From positions 1 to 41,383 of the forward strand of contig CALUWU010000165.1 of assembly GCA_944324555.1 (NCBI GenBank): a stretch of DNA of 41,383 bases, given 5' to 3'. The position numbers were made by a program, and so were the translations under genes. The notes under the pieces are model-generated. The model did no database searches. It was not told where the DNA came from and saw nothing but the letters and a program-made list of their open reading frames with translations. The stretch's first letter is position 1. Each line of letters begins with the position of its first letter. The stretch is from an uncultured Desulfovibrio sp. GTDB taxonomy: Bacteria; Desulfobacterota; Desulfovibrionia; Desulfovibrionales; Desulfovibrionaceae. Shown piece after piece: positions 29,872 to 36,729 of the stretch.

Positions 29872-30180
29872 ATGAACAAATTTCTTCTGTCCGGCATGCT
29901 GATTGGCGCCTTTGTCATGGGCGGCATGACCTGCGCGCCCGCCGACCTTCAGGCCGCCGAGGCCGCCCGCATGCAGCTCAACCGGGCGACGGCGGACGAA
30001 CTGGCCGCCTCCGGCGCCGTGGACAAGGCTACCGCTGAAAAGATTGTGAAGCTGCGCGAAGACCTCGGCGGCTTCCAGTCCTACGACGATCTGGAAGAAC
30101 TGGGCATTCCCGCGGAACAGATGCAGAAACTGCGAGACGCGACCACCATCCAGAGCGCCGACGCCGACTGCAACTGCTAG
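29872..30180 (+). CDS. Exported helix-hairpin-helix protein (ComEA-like)
   Basis: This 102-residue protein has an N-terminal export signal (MNKFLLSGMLIGAFVMGGMTCAPADLQAAEA). The Cys in GGMTC could be a lipobox, though the pattern is poor. Residues about 34-95 form a ComEA/PsbU-type helix-hairpin-helix: MQLNRATADELAASGAVDKATAEKIVKLREDLGGFQSYDDLEELGI. In ComEA this fold binds incoming DNA without sequence specificity. The protein ends DADCNC, with two Cys close to the terminus. The ATG at 29872 has CGGAGG upstream, and the gene has its own promoter and terminator. No competence genes are in the window, so a role in DNA uptake is only possible. Confidence 0.82.
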   Translation: MNKFLLSGMLIGAFVMGGMTCAPADLQAAEAARMQLNRATADELAASGAVDKATAEKIVKLREDLGGFQSYDDLEELGIPAEQMQKLRDATTIQSADADCNC

Positions 30181-30290
30181 ATTTCGACATGAGGAAACCG
30201 GAACGGACGGCGGCCTGCGTCAGGCGTCGTCTTTTCCCGAGTTTTCCATGCCGGGTTCCGGCAAAAAATATGTGATCTGATCGCATGTCG

Positions 30291-30318
30291 ACGGCACGCC
30301 TTCCGGCGTGCCGTTTTT
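30291..30318 (+). terminator. Terminator after the HhH protein gene
   Basis: ACGGCACGCC (30291-30300) and GGCGTGCCGT (30305-30314) form a 10-bp stem with loop TTCC, followed by a T-run. A second hairpin, TGCCTGC/GCAGGCA (30322-30340), lies between it and the molybdoenzyme gene. Confidence 0.85.
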
Positions 30319-30381
30319 ACGTGCCTGCCCCGCGCAGGCAGTCCCTTTTCCGGCGTCTCGCACGCCGCACCATTGCAACGC

Positions 30382-32553
30382 ATGAAAGAATCCTGTTCTC
30401 GTCGAACCTTCCTCAAGCTCGGCGCGGCGCTGGTTTCGGGCGGCGTTGCCGCAAGCGCGCCCCGCGCCGCTTCCGGCATGGGCTTCCGCCCGGCCGTCGC
30501 CGACGACGTCGTTACCACAGGCCGGGGCTACTGTCCTTTCTGTCAGGTCCGCTGCACCTATGAGGCCCGGCTGCGTAACGGGCGCGTCGAGAGCCTGAGC
30601 GGCCTTGTCGGCAACCGCTGGACCGGGGGCGCCATGTGCCCCAAGGGCTTGTCCATTCTGGAACTGATGCGCAGCCCGGAACGTCTGACGCATCCCCTCC
30701 GGCGTCTTCCGTCCGGGCAGTGGGAGCGCATTTCCTATCAGGACGCCGTGGAGCTGACGGCCGAGCGCCTGCTGGCCTGCATGCGCGCGCACGGCGACAA
30801 GGCCGGGGATCGCGTGGCCATGACCATGCCTCTCTGGGATTGCCGCGAAAGCGAGATCGCGGCCCTGCTGGCGCTGCGCGCCGCGGGCAGCGTCCATGCC
30901 ATGCCGCCCGGGGAATCCTGCGTTTCCAGCGCGTCCAACATGCTGGGCGACATGCTGGGCGTCTACAGCGGCACCGTCAAGGTGCATGAAGTGCTGAAGA
31001 CGCAAACGCTCGTTCTCTGGGGCGCCAATGTGGCGGAACTCTATCCCCCCTATAGCCGCTGGCTCGCGCAGGCGGCGGCGCGGGGCGTGCGTATCATTTA
31101 TATAGATCCCCGGACGACGCGCACCAGCGCGCTCGCCCATACGCAGCTGCGGCCGCGCCCCGGTACGGACGGCGCGCTGGCGGCGGGGGCGCTGCGCGCC
31201 ATCCTCGCCGGCGGCGCCTACGACCCCGAACAGGCCCGGGCGCTGCTGGACGGCTTCGATCAGCTCGCCGGCGATGTGGAACGCTATACGCCGGAGATGG
31301 TTTCCGCCGCGACCGGCCTTGGGCTGGAAGAAACGCGCGCCTTTTATGACGCGCTGGCGAAAAGCCCGCGTACCATCGTCTGGCTCGGCGGTTCGCTTTC
31401 TCGCTACACCAACGGCATCACGACCCTGCGCGCGATCATTCTCGCGCAGGCGCTGCGCGGCAACGTCATCGGCGAAGGCCGGGGACTGCTGACCTTCCAG
31501 AGCGGCAAGCCCGACGGCGACGAGGAATTCGTCGATCACTTCTTCGGTCCGACGCAGCGGCGCAAGATGAACTTTCGCCGCCTCCGCAGCGCCATGCGGC
31601 GGGGCAATCTGGACGTGCTCTTTCTCAATTCCAGCTATCGGCGCTATCCCGATGCGAAAGGGACCCTGGCGGATCTGAAAAAGATTCCCTTCATCGCGCA
31701 CATGGGCTTTTTCATGACCGAAGAGTGCGAGGCCGCCCATCTTTTCATTCCGGCGACCTTCGGCCCGGAAAGCGCCGGCACGGGGTACGGCAACGAGCAG
31801 CAGGTCGTCTGGCGCGATCAGCTGGAAACGCCTCCCGGCGAATGCGTTCCCGGCTGGCGCTTCTACCGGGACGTGGGGCGGCTGGTTGATCCCCGCCGCT
31901 ATCCCGACTTTGCCGATCCGGAAGATCTCTACAGGCAGTTCGCCGCCGTGGTTCCTTCCTGGAAGGGCATGGATCTGGACGCCCTGCGCGCCTCGCCGGA
32001 CGGTCTTGTCTGGCCGCTGTACGCCCGGGGAGACGCCGAGCGTCTGGACTGCGTGTTCCGCGATGGCAGGCTGCTGACCCCCGACGGCAGGATGAAGGTC
32101 GTCGACGGTCTTTTCGGCCGGGTTTCCGAATGGGACTATCCGCGCGGCTACCCCGGAGGGAAGGACGGTTCCGCCGAATTCCCTCTTGTTCTCCTTCAGG
32201 GCAAGGTCCTCTGGCACTGGCAGCAGACCCTGACGAATTTTTCGCCGTCGCTGGCGGAATTTTCCGCGGGGCGCCTTGTGGCCGTGCATCCGGAAACCGC
32301 GCGCGCGTACGGGCTCCGGCAGGGGGATCGCGTCATGCTGGAAACTTCGGCGGGCGCGCTTGAGGGCTGGGTGGACGTCAGCGAGACCGTTCTCCCCGGC
32401 ATGGTCTTCACCCCCTCCCACCTCGGCGCGACCGCTCCGCTGGAACGCAACCGGGGGGAACATATCAATACCATCCTGCCCAACTACTGGGATCGCATCT
32501 CCTGCCAGCACAACGGCGTGGGGTGCCGTCTCCGCAGCCTGGAGCGGGCCTGA
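30382..32553 (+). CDS. Tat-exported molybdopterin oxidoreductase catalytic subunit
   Basis: This periplasmic catalytic subunit of the DMSO-reductase superfamily has 723 residues. A Tat signal (SRRTFLKLG, residues 6-14) is followed by a [4Fe-4S] motif, Cys51-x2-Cys54-x3-Cys58-x27-Cys86. The likely Mo ligand is Cys180 in PPGESCVSSASN. The C-terminal dinucleotide-binding domain contains VHPETARAYGLRQGDRVMLETSAGALEG. The size and the downstream anchor and cytochrome b genes resemble PhsABC thiosulfate reductase or a compact FdnGHI formate dehydrogenase. The formate-type Cys/Sec-His motif is absent. The ATG at 30382 has no clear Shine-Dalgarno; a TTG three codons upstream is possible. The substrate is undetermined. 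A 330-bp gap holding a repeat separates it from the next subunit. Confidence 0.88.
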   Translation: MKESCSRRTFLKLGAALVSGGVAASAPRAASGMGFRPAVADDVVTTGRGYCPFCQVRCTYEARLRNGRVESLSGLVGNRWTGGAMCPKGLSILELMRSPERLTHPLRRLPSGQWERISYQDAVELTAERLLACMRAHGDKAGDRVAMTMPLWDCRESEIAALLALRAAGSVHAMPPGESCVSSASNMLGDMLGVYSGTVKVHEVLKTQTLVLWGANVAELYPPYSRWLAQAAARGVRIIYIDPRTTRTSALAHTQLRPRPGTDGALAAGALRAILAGGAYDPEQARALLDGFDQLAGDVERYTPEMVSAATGLGLEETRAFYDALAKSPRTIVWLGGSLSRYTNGITTLRAIILAQALRGNVIGEGRGLLTFQSGKPDGDEEFVDHFFGPTQRRKMNFRRLRSAMRRGNLDVLFLNSSYRRYPDAKGTLADLKKIPFIAHMGFFMTEECEAAHLFIPATFGPESAGTGYGNEQQVVWRDQLETPPGECVPGWRFYRDVGRLVDPRRYPDFADPEDLYRQFAAVVPSWKGMDLDALRASPDGLVWPLYARGDAERLDCVFRDGRLLTPDGRMKVVDGLFGRVSEWDYPRGYPGGKDGSAEFPLVLLQGKVLWHWQQTLTNFSPSLAEFSAGRLVAVHPETARAYGLRQGDRVMLETSAGALEGWVDVSETVLPGMVFTPSHLGATAPLERNRGEHINTILPNYWDRISCQHNGVGCRLRSLERA

Positions 32554-32883
32554 GGGCGGGCGTCTTCCCGGGCTGAAATCCCCACGCCTGCCGGGGCCGG
32601 GAAGTCTGGAACCTGGGGGCAGAACTCATTATCAAGCGCTGTTTTCCTGCGGGATAACATGCAAAAAAATATCACTACACTACATGTTATGAAAAATATC
32701 CATCTTTGCCTGGCAGTACATTATGCGCGGGTTTTGGGGAAGATGGGGGAGTTTGAGGGGGAATTACGGGAACGCCTTTCCTCGCTTCGCTGCGGAAAGG
32801 CTGGGCCCTTTTTGCCGCAAGCAAAAGGGGTTTCTTCCCCCTCAAGAAAACCGTACTGAGCCCAGAACCTAGAGGAGGGCGCC
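32554..32883 (+). other. Intra-operon spacer holding a repeat
   Basis: This 330-bp gap separates the molybdenum subunit gene from the iron-sulfur subunit gene. It contains a GC-rich segment, then repeat family 1 (32692-32872), and the ribosome site GAGGAGG (32873-32879). The frame of the upstream gene stays open beyond its TGA for some distance, but the sequence there is repeat DNA without protein-like composition. Confidence 0.6.
32692..32872 (+). repeat. Dispersed repeat family 1, long copy
   Basis: It starts AAAAATATCCATCTTTGCCTGG and ends AGAACCTAG, like the copy at 17591-17685. In between, TGAGGGGGAA (32754-32763) and TTCCCCCTCA (32835-32844) are perfect 10-bp inverted arms enclosing 71 bp. 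That inner part includes GCCTTTCC...GGAAAGGC and GGGCCCTTTTTGCCGC, terminator-like and shared with 38939-39009 on the other strand. The short copy lacks the inner part. Confidence 0.85.
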
Positions 32884-33615
32884 ATGCCGCGCTATGCCAT
32901 GATTATTGACGCATCCCGCTGTATCGACTGCAAGGCCTGCCTGCTCGCCTGCCGTCAGCGCAACAACGTGCCGCAAGGATACAGCCGCAACTGGGTGCAT
33001 CCCTTTCCCGACGCCGCCGCGCCGCTGGGGCTCCACTTTCAGCCGGGGGCCTGCATGCACTGCGACGACGCGCCCTGCGTGCGGGCCTGTCCCACGCGCG
33101 CGACCTACAAGGCGGCGGACGGCTCGGTTCGCATTGACCTCGCCCGCTGCGCCGCCTGCGGCGGCTGCATCGAGGCCTGTCCCTACAACGCGCGCTACCG
33201 GCATCCGCAGACCGGCCTGCCGGACAAGTGCGACTACTGCGCCGGGACGCCGGACATGTCCCCCGCCTGCGTGCAGGTCTGCCCCATGCGCTGCCGCGCT
33301 TTCGGCGATCTTGATTCGCCCGGCAGCCCCGCGGCCGTCGCCCTGGCCGCCGGCAATCCCGTGCAGCGGGTGCGCCCGGCCGACAACGATACCCGGCCGA
33401 CGCTTGCCTACGTCAACGGAACCGCGCCGCTGGACTGGCCGCAAAGCCGGCCCCGTCCCCTGCCGCTGGAGGCCATGAGCTGGGTTGCCGGAGCCGTGAC
33501 CGTTCTGGGGGGCGTTTCGCTGGCGGGCTGCGCCGCCGTCCTGCTGAAAAATCGTCTGGCCCCCCCGACTGAAAACGATACCGTCTCCCGAGGAGATCGC
33601 CATGACCATGATTAG
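32884..33615 (+). CDS. Four-cluster iron-sulfur electron-transfer subunit with membrane anchor
   Basis: This beta subunit passes electrons between the molybdenum subunit and the membrane cytochrome b. It has 243 residues. Sixteen cysteines fall in four groups: CIDCKACLLAC (Cys13, 16, 19, 23), CMHCDDAPCVRACP, CAACGGCIEACP and CDYCAG...SPACVQVCP, fitting four [4Fe-4S] clusters as in FdnH, HybA and PhsB-type proteins. A single hydrophobic helix (about 201-222, WVAGAVTVLGGVSLAGCAAVLL) near the C-terminus probably anchors it, as in FdnH. It has no own signal peptide; such subunits are usually exported together with the Tat-bearing subunit. GAGGAGG precedes the ATG. It overlaps the next gene by 14 bp. 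Confidence 0.93.
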   Translation: MPRYAMIIDASRCIDCKACLLACRQRNNVPQGYSRNWVHPFPDAAAPLGLHFQPGACMHCDDAPCVRACPTRATYKAADGSVRIDLARCAACGGCIEACPYNARYRHPQTGLPDKCDYCAGTPDMSPACVQVCPMRCRAFGDLDSPGSPAAVALAAGNPVQRVRPADNDTRPTLAYVNGTAPLDWPQSRPRPLPLEAMSWVAGAVTVLGGVSLAGCAAVLLKNRLAPPTENDTVSRGDRHDHD

Positions 33616-34315
33616 ACGGCATTCCGCCCCGGCAGTCTTCATGCACTGGTGCAACGCCTGCTGCTGGCTTCTGCTGACGTTCACGGGCTTTGCCCTGCTT
33701 GCCAATCCTGAAATGCAGCCCGTCGGCCGCTGGTGGAGCGATCTGTGGCATGAGCTTTTCGGCGGGCTGGGCCTGCTGCGCCTGCATATCTTCGCGGGGC
33801 TTTTCTGGCTGGCGGCGTATATCGTTTACATCCTGGCGCGCTGCAAGGCTGATGTGCTGCCCTTCTTGCGGGAGATTCTTGCCGTTCGGCCCGCGGCCGA
33901 TCTGCGCTGGTGCGGGCTCAAGGCCCTCTGGCTCACAATCGGCCCCCGGGGAATGCGCCGGCTTGGCCTGTCGGGCGAACTGCCGCCGCAGGGCTTCTAC
34001 AATGCCGGCCAGAGGCTGGTCGCGCTGATCGCGGTCGTCTGCGGCGTCATGCTCGCGCTGACGGGGCTGGTCCTGCTCTTCCTGTCGGGGGCTTCGGCTT
34101 CCGCGTCGGCGCTGCGCTGGTGTCTGCTGCTGCATTTTTGCAGCGCCGGCGTCATGGCCGTTCTTATTCCCGTACATATCTACATGGCGGCCCTTGCTCC
34201 CGGAGAAGGCCCCGCGCTGCGTTCCATGCTGACCGGCATGGTTCCCCTTGCCCATGCGCGCGAACATAATCCCCTCTGGGCGCGCCGCCTCGAAGCAGAA
34301 GAAAGGCGTTCGTGA
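33602..34315 (+). CDS. Cytochrome b subunit (FdnI/PhsC family)
   Basis: This integral membrane di-heme cytochrome b links the periplasmic oxidoreductase with the quinone pool. It has 237 residues and four hydrophobic segments (about 18-34, 58-80, 147-170 and 180-203). Candidate heme-ligand histidines are His15 (FMHW), those in LWHELFGGLGLLRLHIFAG, and those in LLLHFCSAGVMAVLIPVHIYMAA. GFYNAGQRLVAL matches the family's YNxxQ block. The start ATG 33602 lies inside the end of the iron-sulfur gene, with GAGGAG 6 bases upstream, so translation is coupled. FdnI-type cytochromes occur with formate dehydrogenases and PhsC with thiosulfate reductase, so the family does not settle the substrate. Confidence 0.9.
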   Translation: MTMIRRHSAPAVFMHWCNACCWLLLTFTGFALLANPEMQPVGRWWSDLWHELFGGLGLLRLHIFAGLFWLAAYIVYILARCKADVLPFLREILAVRPAADLRWCGLKALWLTIGPRGMRRLGLSGELPPQGFYNAGQRLVALIAVVCGVMLALTGLVLLFLSGASASASALRWCLLLHFCSAGVMAVLIPVHIYMAALAPGEGPALRSMLTGMVPLAHAREHNPLWARRLEAEERRS

Positions 34316-34374
34316 CGCCGTCGCCGGCGTCGCGGATTTTTCATCTTAACCCCTTACCTAATGGAGGCTGGAAC

Positions 34375-35829
34375 ATGTTGCAGAAACATGCTGCCGTTGC
34401 CCTGACGCTGGCGGCCATGCTGTGCATGGCCGGCACGGCGTCCGCGGCGTCGCGTCCCGCCGTCATGGCCTCGCCGAGCCCGTCCGCCGCGATGGTGATC
34501 GGCATGCCGGGCATGGTCAACGGCGTCAAGCTCAAGACCATCAGCGGCGTCGTCAAGACGCAGTGGGACGGCGTCGTCCTGCGGAAAACGCGCGTCACCT
34601 CGAAAGGCGTCGTCATTCCGCCGTCCGGAGCCTATATCACCATCCGCTCCGGCAACTGGAAACCGTTCGACAACGAACCCATCACCCTGGGCGGCAAGCC
34701 GTTCTATTACATCAATCAGCGCTCCGTGCGCGACGTGCTGCATGATGTGACGTTCACGCCCGGCGAAACCAAGGCCATGAACCACAAGAGCCGCGGCTGG
34801 CAGCTGACGCAGGTGGAAAAGGACCCCTTCTTCATGGAAGGCGGGTATGTGGCCACCTTCAAGCTGGTGAAGGCCACCGGCAACTATTATGGCGAAGCCT
34901 TCCCCGTCATGGCCGGCCCCCGCGTCAACAATGACGGAAGCAACGGCGTCGCCGCCGCCAAGAACTACGAGGAAGCCGGGGTGTCGGAACGGAAAGGACG
35001 CCTGGACGACTTCATCATGGGCAAGAACGTTTCCGCCGACGGCCGCACCTATGTCGTCGTTGACAGCGTGACCCCCGACGAGGTCAAGGTGCGGGAAATG
35101 GGCACGGACAGCATCACCGACGCCTGGATTTCCGCATCCGCTCCGATGATGACCTCCTGTCGCGCCGGCGACAAGTTCGTCGTTGGCGACGCCGAGGTTC
35201 AGGTGACCATGATTTCCAACGACGCCGCGACCATCCTCATTTCCGAGGGCGGCAAGACCGTGGAAAAGACCTTTGGCCCCTGGAACGCCGATACCCGCTC
35301 GAAGCTCTTCCTGTCCGAAACGGTTCGCGATTCTTTCTGGACGCTGTCGCCCAGCGGCAAGCAGATCGTGCATCTCAACGTCAACGGCAAGGAGTCGCCG
35401 CTCGGGAACGGCAAGGTGTCTCTGGTTGCCTACAAGGACGTCATCGACATTCAGGACGGTTCCCTCTGGCCGTATGATCCGCGCTTCATCGCGCGGCCCG
35501 AGACCTGAGCGACCTGCTCCTTTATCCATGAGATCACCCTTGAGAACAAGGATGAAATCATTCTGGATAAGACCAGCAACGTGTTTGCTGGACCGCACGA
35601 TTATTTCAAGGTTGTTCTGGACGAATTCGACGGCAAGAAAGTGTCCGCGTGGCACTTCGAGGACAAGGACGGCAACAAGACCGGGAACCTTGCCGAACGC
35701 GGCAAGGGCGCGCACATCGATCTTGTGGTGGGGCAGCAGTGCCGTTCCACCGCCCATTTCTTCAGCCGCATCTATCCCGCCCTCTACAGGGAAGCCGTGG
35801 AGAAGCTGAACGGGAGCGCCCGTCCCTAG
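34375..35829 (+). CDS. Candidate exported selenoprotein, UGA-encoded Sec at codon 378
   Basis: A Sec-type signal peptide (MLQKHAAVALTLAAMLCMAGTASAA) starts this frame; GGAGG lies 7 bases before ATG 34375. The mature part is beta-rich and fits no family I know. An in-frame TGA occurs at 35506-35508, after FIARPET. The same frame continues for 107 codons with the same GC-rich codon use and clearly protein-like sequence (ATCSFIHEITLENKDEI, then DYFKVVLDEFDGKKVSAWHFED) to TAG 35827-35829. No ribosome site or good start lies after the TGA. Reading UGA as selenocysteine gives a 484-residue protein with the redox motif U-A-T-C (Sec378, Cys381). A SECIS-like stem-loop follows at 35528-35561. It is the fourth gene of the molybdoenzyme locus, 59 bp after the cytochrome b gene. 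The alternative is a recent nonsense mutation. Confidence 0.7.
35506..35508 (+). other. In-frame UGA, probable selenocysteine codon
   Basis: This TGA is codon 378 of the frame starting at 34375. Three codons later is TGC, giving Sec-x-x-Cys, a common arrangement in redox selenoproteins. If read as a stop, the protein ends at 377 residues and the next 107 codons are left without a start. Confidence 0.65.
35528..35561 (+). promoter_or_regulatory. SECIS-like stem-loop
   Basis: ATGA-GA-TCA-C-CCTT (35528-35541) pairs with AAGG-A-TGA-AA-TCAT (35548-35561): 4, 3 and 4 bp separated by small mismatches. The apical loop is GAGAAC (35542-35547). The loop is 33 nt downstream of the UGA and has G as its first base. 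Both fit the general bacterial SECIS pattern recognised by SelB (short stem, G at the start of the loop, loop roughly 16-37 nt from the UGA). Confidence 0.55.
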
Positions 35830-35971
35830 AGCAATTTCAGTTTGAAACGCTGCGCGTTCCAAACCATACGGCCTGTCGTTTCGCGGAAAAACGCTGTTTT
35901 CCCGCCCACTTTGGGCCGGGCGGCGCGCCGCCGCCTCGCGTTTCACCTTTTTCAAAGGTGAGACGCTCTAG
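35826..35971 (+). repeat. Dispersed repeat family 2, complete copy with CTAG ends
   Basis: This 146-bp element begins CTAGAGC (35826-35832) and ends GCTCTAG (35965-35971), perfect 7-bp terminal inverted repeats. The left two thirds (TTTCAGTTTGAAACGC, CCATACGGCCTGTCGTTT, AACGCTGTTTTCCCGC, GGGCCGGGCGGC) match the copy at 20711-20808 on the other strand. The left end supplies the TAG stop of the selenoprotein gene. It looks like a miniature inverted-repeat element and encodes no protein. Confidence 0.8.
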
Positions 35972-36007
35972 TCGGGACGTCTTCTGAAAACGCAGCGAAG
36001 TAAAAAC

Positions 36008-36058
36008 GGCGCGCCCCGGCGATTTCCTCAGGGAGTCGCCGGGGCGCGCCCCTTTTTG
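36008..36058 (+). terminator. Terminator of the molybdoenzyme/selenoprotein locus
   Basis: GGCGCGCCCCGGCGA (36008-36022) pairs perfectly over 15 bp with TCGCCGGGGCGCGCC (36036-36050), followed by CCTTTTTG. It ends the plus-strand transcript about 180 bp after the selenoprotein stop. Confidence 0.9.
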
Positions 36059-36156
36059 ACGCCGGAGACCGCCTGACGCGTCCGGCTTCGTTCGCGTTCG
36101 GGGAGCCCGGTCGCGCGCCTTCTCCGGCGCAAGGGCGCGGAACAGGGATTTCCGGG

Positions 36157-36191
36157 CAAAGAAAAAGGGCCCATGTTTTGAACATGGGCCC
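36157..36191 (-). terminator. Terminator of tRNA-Ser
   Basis: GGGCCCATGTT (36167-36177) and AACATGGGCCC (36181-36191) form an 11-bp stem. On the minus strand it is followed by TTTTTCTTT. It lies about 40 bases downstream of the tRNA 3' end. Confidence 0.92.
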
Positions 36192-36228
36192 GATATCTTG
36201 AGCGATTTCTCAATCGCTTCATCGGCAC

Positions 36229-36320
36229 TGGCGGAGAGGAAGAGATTCGAACTCTTGGTACGCTTTTAACGTACACACGATTTCCAATCGTGCTCCTTCG
36301 ACCAACTCGGACACCTCTCC
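36229..36320 (-). tRNA. tRNA-Ser (anticodon GGA)
   Basis: On the minus strand the sequence starts GGAGAGGTGTCCGAGTTGG and ends in encoded CCA (36231-36229). The acceptor stem GGAGAGG/CCTCTCC is perfect. The anticodon arm reads CACGA-TTGGAAA-TCGTG, giving anticodon GGA. A long variable arm (GTACGTTAAAAGCGTAC) marks it as class II. The T-arm is AGAGTTCGAATCTCT. The 92-nt length is typical for tRNA-Ser. Confidence 0.97.
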
Positions 36321-36701
36321 GTGCTGACTTGGTCTTTATAGGCGAAAGCCCCGGCTCTGGCAAGTCTTTTTGGCAAAAAAAATTTTTATTTTTATGTTGA
36401 AATAAAAGAATTTAAATTGTTAAAAGCTACGGCGGGGCGCGCTTGCGCGCGCGTCTTTTCGCGCGGGCTTGTCCGGCGGGCGGTCATTTGCAAGATGCTT
36501 CTAATATTTTTCAGGAGGCTGCCGAATGAAAAAGATGATGCGTCACACTGTTTTCCCGAGAAGATTTTTCATACCGCCAGCGCGCATTCGTTCGGACGCC
36601 GCATCCGCGTCCGGACGCCGGGCGGCGAGCCCGTCAGCATGGAAAGAAGACTTCCCCCGGGAAGTCTGGTCATTGATATTCCCAATGTGGAGGAGGAACA
36701 C
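36321..36701 (+). other. Promoter and leader region of the chemoreceptor gene
   Basis: After the tRNA 5' end (its minus-strand promoter must lie here) comes a very AT-rich block (36365-36425), then about 280 bp of leader. It contains a possible small open frame with a good ribosome site at 36526. Confidence 0.6.
36397..36425 (+). promoter_or_regulatory. Chemoreceptor promoter candidate
   Basis: TTGAAA (36397-36402) and TTAAAA (36420-36425) are spaced 17 bp apart within strongly AT-rich DNA, a good sigma70-type match. I did not find a convincing sigma28 motif. The leader to ATG 36702 would be about 270 nt. Confidence 0.5.
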
Positions 36702-36729
36702 ATGCAAGTTACCATCGGTAAAAAGATAG
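36526..36729 (+). CDS. Doubtful small open frame overlapping the chemoreceptor start
   Basis: ATG 36526 is preceded by AGGAGG at ideal distance. It opens a 67-residue basic, Arg/Ser/Pro-rich frame ([15 protein letters not shown]...) that overlaps the first 28 bases of the chemoreceptor gene. The good ribosome site argues for translation, while the residue composition argues against a folded protein. It could be a leader peptide coupling translation, or a relic. Confidence 0.25.
   Translation: MKKMMRHTVFPRRFFIPPARIRSDAASASGRRAASPSAWKEDFPREVWSLIFPMWRRNTCKLPSVKR

Larger units (their letters stand above)
35972..36228 (+). other. Non-coding stretch between the selenoprotein locus and tRNA-Ser
   Basis: Together with the repeat this makes about 400 bp without a protein gene. 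It contains the operon terminator (36008-36058), a GC-rich part without visible features, and the tRNA terminator (36157-36191). A small hairpin GCGATT/AATCGC lies near 36203-36217 in the tRNA trailer. Confidence 0.6.

Noticed and set aside
32551-32859. Read-through of the molybdenum subunit TGA into an open frame
   Set aside because: The continuation runs through repeat DNA with no protein-like composition, and I see no SECIS-like element close behind the TGA. The protein is complete without it.
35581-35829. Separate small gene starting at GTG 35581
   Set aside because: No ribosome site precedes the GTG. Coding-like sequence in the same frame extends upstream to the TGA, so it is better read as the end of the gene starting at 34375.
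36229-36320. Selenocysteine tRNA (selC) near the candidate selenoprotein
   Set aside because: The anticodon is GGA and the acceptor stem has the normal 7 bp, so it is tRNA-Ser. selC must be sought elsewhere in the genome.
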